This document shows, in pieces, positions 59,445-64,000 of a DNA stretch of 64,000 nucleotides. The translations under genes and the position numbers were made by a program. Below the pieces are notes generated by a model, which did not search any database, had not been told where the DNA came from, and saw only the letters and a program-made list of their open reading frames with translations. Source of the DNA: CAMDPA01 sp965223035 (GTDB taxonomy: Bacteria > Pseudomonadota > Alphaproteobacteria > Rhizobiales > Hyphomicrobiaceae); assembly GCA_965223035.1 (NCBI GenBank), contig OZ244980.1, positions 3,472,001 to 3,536,000 of the forward strand, written 5' to 3'. The stretch's first letter is position 1, and every line of letters begins with the position of its first letter.

Positions 59445-60986
59445 ATGACCGACAACGCTGAAACCGAAGGCGGACGCATCTTCTTTTCATCTGTCGGCCG
59501 GAGCCTGGAGGGTGAAGATGAGATCACGCTGACGAGCGTCGGTGTCGATATTGGCTCGTCAACCTCCCACCTGGTGTTTTCGCGCATCGTCCTGGAGCGG
59601 CTCGACAACACCTACGTGGTGACCGACCGCCAAATGCTGCACGAATCAGACGTGCTGCTGACACCCTACGCGGCGGACGCCGACATCGACGCGCAACGGC
59701 TGGGGCAGTTCGTCGCCGCTCAGTACCGGGCTGCCGGGGTGACGCCGGATGATATCGACACCGGTGCGCTGATTCTGACCGGTGTGGCGGTGCGACGGGC
59801 AAACGCCCGCGCCATCGGCGACCTGTTTGCTGCTCAGGCCGGAAAATTCGTGTCCGTGTCGGCCGGCGATGGCCTGGAGACGACATTGGCCGCATACGGT
59901 TCCGGGGCGGTCGCCCGATCAGCACGCGAGCACGCGCGCGTCATGAATATCGACATTGGCGGCGGCACTTCAAAGATCGCCGTCTGCGAGCGCGGCGACG
60001 TCGTGGCATTCACAGCGATCGATGTGGGAGCCAGGGTCATCGCAGTCGACCAGGCGGGCCGGGTTGAGCGCATCGAGGAGGCCGGCTGGCGTTTCGCGCG
60101 CGAGGTCGGTGTGACACTGGCCATCGGCAGCCCGCTGTCGCAGGCCGACATGCGCGCGCTCTCGGAGCGAATGGCCGACCATCTGTTTGCCGCCGTCAGC
60201 GATAAACAGCTTGGCCCAGAGACCGCAGGCCTGTTGCGCCTGGGTCCGCTCGGCAATCGCCTGCGCCCGGAATTGGTCACCTTTTCCGGTGGTGTCGCCG
60301 AGTATATCTACCGGCGCGAGCCTGGCCTGTTCGGAGATCTCGGGCCAGCGTTGGCGGCGGCCATAAAAGCCAGGATCGAGGGCTGGCGCGGCGTCGAGAT
60401 CGCCGAGCCGGAGCAAGGCATTCGCGCAACCGTGGTTGGCGCCTCGCAATATACAGTGCAGGTTTCCGGCTCGACCATCTTCGTGACGCCACCCTCGCTG
60501 CTGCCGCTCAGAAGCATCCCGGTGATCAGGCCGGACCTGCCGCTGGGCACCGACGATCTCGACGCCGACGCCATCGCCGCGGCGATCAGGACCGCGTTGC
60601 AGCGGCTCGATCTGAGCGATGGGGAGCGACCGGTGGCGCTGTGCTACCGCTGGCAGGGCTCGGCCACGTTTCAGCGACTAGACGATTTCTGTCGCGGCAT
60701 CGCACAGGGGCTTGCGACCCACGTGCAGGCCGGCCACCCGCTGGTGATCGTCGGTGAAAGCGACGTGGGTGGCTTGGTCGGCATCCACGCCCACGAGGAG
60801 CGCAAACTCCCCAGTCCGGTGGTGTCGATCGACGGCATTGCACTTAAAGAATTCGACTTCATCGACATTGGCGAGATCCTGCCGGCCTCCGGGGCCGTCC
60901 CGGTCGTGATCAAGAGCTTGGTGTTTCCGAGCTCGGCCGCCTTGGGCCGGTCCGCCGACGCCGCTGCGCAGGGGGTAACAGGTTAG
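59445..60986 (+). CDS. eutA: EutA-like ethanolamine ammonia-lyase reactivase
   Basis: The 513-residue protein belongs to the EutA family: an actin-like ATPase fold with LTSVGVDIGSSTSHLVFSRI, VMNIDIGGGTSKIAVCERGD and TFSGGVAEYIYRREPG. EutA removes inactivated cobalamin from ethanolamine ammonia-lyase EutBC. Neither eutB nor eutC is in this window, so its partner is distant or it serves another B12-dependent lyase. It follows the cupin gene by 135 bp on the same strand. Confidence 0.87.
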   Translation: MTDNAETEGGRIFFSSVGRSLEGEDEITLTSVGVDIGSSTSHLVFSRIVLERLDNTYVVTDRQMLHESDVLLTPYAADADIDAQRLGQFVAAQYRAAGVTPDDIDTGALILTGVAVRRANARAIGDLFAAQAGKFVSVSAGDGLETTLAAYGSGAVARSAREHARVMNIDIGGGTSKIAVCERGDVVAFTAIDVGARVIAVDQAGRVERIEEAGWRFAREVGVTLAIGSPLSQADMRALSERMADHLFAAVSDKQLGPETAGLLRLGPLGNRLRPELVTFSGGVAEYIYRREPGLFGDLGPALAAAIKARIEGWRGVEIAEPEQGIRATVVGASQYTVQVSGSTIFVTPPSLLPLRSIPVIRPDLPLGTDDLDADAIAAAIRTALQRLDLSDGERPVALCYRWQGSATFQRLDDFCRGIAQGLATHVQAGHPLVIVGESDVGGLVGIHAHEERKLPSPVVSIDGIALKEFDFIDIGEILPASGAVPVVIKSLVFPSSAALGRSADAAAQGVTG

Positions 60987-61042
60987 CACAAAGCGCGTTG
61001 CCGCTTTGGCGCCATTTATCATCGCCATCAGGGAAGCGACGC

Positions 61043-61220
61043 TACATCATGTCCGCTAAAGGCGGAGGCGCTGTGCCGACCCGCTCCCCCGCCCGATTCC
61101 TCCACCCCATTCCTCGACTCCATTCCTCAACTGGGCCACCCAATGGCATGATGTTTTGGGTGGCGCGTGGAGGAACCGGGCGGGGAGCGGGATGGTTCCA
61201 GCTCATACTGAAACGCCCTA
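61043..61220. repeat. Family 2 palindromic element, inverted, with TA borders
   Basis: The element is 61045-61218 between TA 61043-61044 and TA 61219-61220. It starts CATCATGTCCGC and ends GGTTCCAGCTCATACTGAAA then CGCCC, the reverse order of the 56339 copy. The centre has GGCCACCCAATGGCATGATG, and degenerate ATTCCTCCACCC units lie on the left. Confidence 0.65.
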
Positions 61221-61290
61221 GATCATCGTGCCTTAACGTGGTGAGCAACCTGCTTGTCATCCGGATCGTTCCGAGTCCGAAGAAAGGAAG
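61221..61290. repeat. Partial family 1 element next to family 2 copy
   Basis: GATCATCGTGCCTTAACGTG and GAGCAACC at the left match inverted family 1 pieces at 24156 and 32768. The hairpin core is weak (CATCCGGATCGTTCCGAGTC). It starts directly at the right TA of the family 2 copy. Confidence 0.5.
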
Positions 61291-61387
61291 GTTGGGTTAG
61301 GCGTGGCCATGCCGTGACAAGCTTGGTGTCGACCCGTGATTGATGGCATCCGCTGGCGCCGTCGGCCCACCACTGACCCGATGGTCT

Positions 61388-61500
61388 GGATGATGTCCGC
61401 CTCAGGCGGTATCGCCTTGCCAGTCTGCCCCCCCGCCCGGCCACACAGGCGTGCCATGGGCTGGCGGGGGGCGGACTGGCTCCAGTTCACACTGAACCGT
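61388..61500. repeat. Family 2 palindromic repeat copy, inverted
   Basis: GGATGATGTCCGCCTCAGGC at the left and CTGGCTCCAGTTCACACTGA at the right bracket CCCCCCCGCCCGGCCACAC and GCCATGGGCTGGCGGGGGGC. The 567-bp gap 60987-61553 is filled mainly by this and the 61045 copy. Confidence 0.55.
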
Positions 61501-61553
61501 TATAACGCCAACAGCCGGGCCGACGACCGTCCCCGCCAACCGGGAATGATGAC

Positions 61554-62348
61554 ATGGAACTGTGGCAGGTGATCATCCTTGGCGTGATCGAGGGGGCGAC
61601 CGAATTCATCCCGGTGTCGTCAACCGGCCATCTGTTGCTGATCGGCCATTTCCTCGGCTTCAATTCGCCCGGAAAGACATTCGAGATCCTCATTCAGCTG
61701 GGCGCGATCTTGGCCATCCTGTCGGTCTATGCCGCCAAATTGACACGGCTCCTGGTCGACTCGCCGACCGATCCGAAGGCGCGCCGCTTCATCCTGAGTG
61801 TACTGATCGCCTTTTTGCCCGCAGCCATCATCGGTGCCAGCCTGCACGGCGCCATCAAGGCGGTGTTCGACTACCCGATCGTGATCTGTGTGGCACTGAT
61901 CGTCGGTGGCATCATCCTGTTCATCGTCGATCGCATCGAGTTCCAGCCGCGCTACCATGATGTGATGGACTTCTCGATCACGACCGCACTGCTGATCGGC
62001 ATCTTTCAGTGCTTTGCCATGATCCCCGGCGTGTCTCGCTCCGGCGCCACCATCGTTGGCGCCATGGTGCTCGGGGCCGACAAACGCTCGGCTGCAGAGT
62101 TTTCCTTTTTTCTCGCTATGCCGACGATGGCGGGGGCATTTGCCTACGATCTTTACAAGAACTGGTCGATCCTGCGCCCCGACGACGTGCTGTCTATCGC
62201 GGTCGGGTTTGTCGTCGCGTTCATCTCCGCCGTGTTCGTGGTGCGCCACCTGCTCGATTATGTCAGCCGCCATGGCTTCTTGCTGTTTGCCTGGTGGCGG
62301 ATCATCGTCGGCGGGCTCGGCCTCGGCGCTTTGCTGGTTCTCAACTGA
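61554..62348 (+). CDS. uppP: Undecaprenyl-diphosphatase
   Basis: The 264-residue membrane enzyme (BacA/UppP) has both signature segments: EGATEFIPVSSTGHLLLIGH near the N-terminus (catalytic Glu and Ser/Thr/His) and MIPGVSRSGATIVGAMVLGA in the middle. It recycles the undecaprenyl lipid carrier for peptidoglycan and O-antigen synthesis and can give bacitracin tolerance. About eight helices. ATG 61554 begins at the usual MELWQVIILGVIEG. Confidence 0.97.
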   Translation: MELWQVIILGVIEGATEFIPVSSTGHLLLIGHFLGFNSPGKTFEILIQLGAILAILSVYAAKLTRLLVDSPTDPKARRFILSVLIAFLPAAIIGASLHGAIKAVFDYPIVICVALIVGGIILFIVDRIEFQPRYHDVMDFSITTALLIGIFQCFAMIPGVSRSGATIVGAMVLGADKRSAAEFSFFLAMPTMAGAFAYDLYKNWSILRPDDVLSIAVGFVVAFISAVFVVRHLLDYVSRHGFLLFAWWRIIVGGLGLGALLVLN

Positions 62349-62986
62349 TCTAGCGATGGAAAACCCGAACGTTTCGGTGTGAGCTGGAACCATCCCGCTG
62401 CCCAGCCGGCCACTCACACCGTCGCGCCATCGGGTGGCCGAGGACGAACCGGCTCGGCAGGCGGCTTCCGCTAAAGGAGCACATGATCTAACAGGCCGGA
62501 CCCTCTTCGGGCCCGGCCCTGGTTGCCGCGATCGTTGGCCCATGCTTGGGCCGCTGCGGCTGAAGCCTACCTGTGCCGGCCTTCCTCGCGCGCATGAGCA
62601 ACACGCGGTTCGACCGACACCCGGCCGTCATTGCCCGGTGCCAAGCCGCCAAACCCGCTGCTGCGGCCGGCGATCTCCGGCTGATCGGACCAAGATCGAT
62701 TCCACCGTCGCCGCACCGGCGACCGAACGATTGATCTTCGAAGGGGTGCTGAGATCCGTCGTACCCGACGCACCAGCCTGCTGCTGGCGGTGCACGACGT
62801 CAACGAAATCCGCTACCAACAGTTGAACGAGGAAGGTTAATTGATCGTTAAGGCGCGGACCAAGATACGACAGGCGGTGCAACGCTGATCGACATAACGT
62901 GATGCCGCTTCGCCTTGTTCGCCGAGGCTGCCGCCGATAGGCTGCGATCTGTGCGTTGGCGTAGTTGAATGGCAGGAGGATCTCCC
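62349..62986. other. Intergenic region with family 2 copy and a possible coding remnant
   Basis: A family 2 copy lies at about 62370-62489 (GGTGTGAGCTGGAACCATCC, CGCCATCGGGTGGCCGAGG, ending CACATGATC before TA). Further on, 62700-62840 contains VHDVNEIRYQQLNEEG in one frame and ERLIFEGVLRS in another; together these read like a gene broken by a frameshift, but I cannot identify it. The cysK promoter should lie near the right end. Confidence 0.45.
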
Positions 62987-64000
62987 GTGTCGCGCTATAG
63001 GACCGTTGCCGAAGCCGTCGGTCGGACGCCACTCATCCACCTGGAGCGCGCCTCGCGTGAGACGGGATGCACGATTCTTGGCAAGGCGGAGTTCATGAAC
63101 CCCGGCCAATCCGTCAAAGACCGGGCGGCTTTGTACATTATCGAGGACGCTGTCGCCAAGGGCCAACTGCGGCCCGGTGGCACGGTGGTGGAAGGGACCG
63201 CCGGCAACACCGGTATCGGGCTGGCCATGATCGGCGGTGCACTCGGATACCGAACGGTGATCGTCATCGCCGACAATCAAACCCAGGAAAAAAAGGATAC
63301 GCTGCGGATGCTGGGCGCAGAACTGGTCGAGGTGCCCCCGGCTCCGTTCGCCAATCCCAACAATTTCGTGCGCTATTCGGGCCGTCTGGCGACGGCGCTG
63401 GCGGAAATCGATCCGGCCGGCGCGGTGTGGGCCAACCAGTTCGACAACTTGGCCAACCGGCAGGCCCATGTCGAAACCACAGCCGAGGAAATCTGGGCCG
63501 ACACGGACGGTCAAGTCGACGGCTTCATCTGCGCGGTCGGCTCCGGCGGCACCTTGGCCGGCGTTGCTATGGGGCTGAGGGCCAAACGCCCGGACATCCA
63601 AATCGGACTGGCGGACCCCTACGGCGCCGCGCTTTATAGCTACTACACGACGGGTGAGTTGAAGGCCGAAGGTGGCTCGATCACTGAGGGGATCGGTCAA
63701 AGCCGCGTGACCGCCAACCTGGAGGGGCTGATCGTGGATCGGCCGTATCGCATTGCTGACGCCGAAGCCTTGGACATCGTGTTCCGGCTGATCGAAGAAG
63801 AGGGCCTATGCCTGGGTGCCTCCTCCGGCATCAACATTGCCGGTGCGATTCGGCTCGCCCGCGATATGGGGCCGGGCCATACCATCGTGACGGTGCTGTG
63901 TGATCACGGCTCGCGCTACCTCTCCCGACTGTTCAACCCGATGTTCCTGGAGAGCAAGCAGCTGCCCATACCCCGCTGGTTAAAGGAGCCGCGCATCGAT
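62987..64000 (+). CDS. cysK: Cysteine synthase A (O-acetylserine sulfhydrylase), partial at right edge
   Basis: The frame runs from GTG 62987 (preceded by AGGAGGA) to the window edge: 338 codons without stop. It is a PLP fold II enzyme. The Schiff-base lysine is K44 in NPGQSVKDRAA, the substrate-binding loop is EGTAGNTGIGLAM, and the phosphate-binding loop is AVGSGGTLAGV. ADPYGAALYSYYTTGELK is typical of the longer proteobacterial CysK group. Cystathionine beta-synthase-type activity cannot be excluded from sequence alone. Confidence 0.92.
   Translation, partial: MSRYRTVAEAVGRTPLIHLERASRETGCTILGKAEFMNPGQSVKDRAALYIIEDAVAKGQLRPGGTVVEGTAGNTGIGLAMIGGALGYRTVIVIADNQTQEKKDTLRMLGAELVEVPPAPFANPNNFVRYSGRLATALAEIDPAGAVWANQFDNLANRQAHVETTAEEIWADTDGQVDGFICAVGSGGTLAGVAMGLRAKRPDIQIGLADPYGAALYSYYTTGELKAEGGSITEGIGQSRVTANLEGLIVDRPYRIADAEALDIVFRLIEEEGLCLGASSGINIAGAIRLARDMGPGHTIVTVLCDHGSRYLSRLFNPMFLESKQLPIPRWLKEPRID

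Overview
The window looks like a chromosomal segment of a high-GC alphaproteobacterium. This rests on the housekeeping block carA / yqeY-type gene / dnaG / rpoD, on the sequence style of RpoD and DnaG (a primase with a degraded zinc motif), and on dense catabolic and ABC-transport gene content. I would guess a Rhodospirillales-like lineage, but nothing here fixes the family.

Layout. (1) 1-6090, minus strand: a catabolic operon of a molybdenum hydroxylase large subunit, TcuA- and TcuB-like proteins and a ThDP enzyme cut by the window edge, with a DHP-decarboxylase/SBP-like gene divergent to it. (2) 7420-16796: a PRC-barrel protein, carA, a GatB/YqeY protein, an FAD aromatic hydroxylase, dnaG and rpoD. 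(3) 17058-24989: a CoxMSL-type molybdenum hydroxylase, a VOC protein, a metal amidohydrolase, a UbiD decarboxylase and a cyclase-family hydrolase, all on the plus strand, which reads as one ring-modifying and decarboxylating pathway of unknown substrate. (4) 25011-32562: a MetE-like protein, an enoyl-CoA hydratase with an NDP-forming acyl-CoA ligase, an XRE regulator and unknown membrane proteins. (5) 32877-37125, minus strand: a compact membrane redox operon containing a fused ferric-reductase/Rieske protein, ending in an orphan HyuB. (6) 39101-42857: tRNA-CAT followed by tandem copies of a two-gene cassette of tiny coiled-coil membrane proteins, invaded by palindromic elements and an IS630-family element. 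(7) 42897-50898: a feruloyl-CoA synthase-like ligase, an amidohydrolase and a complete LivKHMGF transporter. (8) 51175-64000: a thermonuclease-like protein, a TadG-like protein, a DsbA-family protein, a luciferase-like monooxygenase divergent from a cupin protein, an orphan EutA, UppP and a partial cysteine synthase.

The most distinctive signal lies between the genes. Two families of palindromic elements are scattered through the window. Family 1 (61-148 bp) starts GAGCA, ends GATGATC and sits between TA dinucleotides, usually within CTAG. That is what MITEs mobilised by an IS630-type transposase would look like. Repeated flanks at 40735 give an empty site, and at 41503 an IS630-family element has itself inserted at TA into one copy. 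In two genes the stop codon TAG is the insertion target. Family 2 is GC-rich and often carries short tandem repeats. Seven arrays of 13-16 bp units occur in all, one of them in frame inside a coding sequence.

The best candidates for undescribed biology are the palindromic elements, the amplified two-gene coiled-coil/membrane cassette, and the ferric-reductase/Rieske operon. All functional names come from reading motifs and family resemblance by eye; no database search was run.
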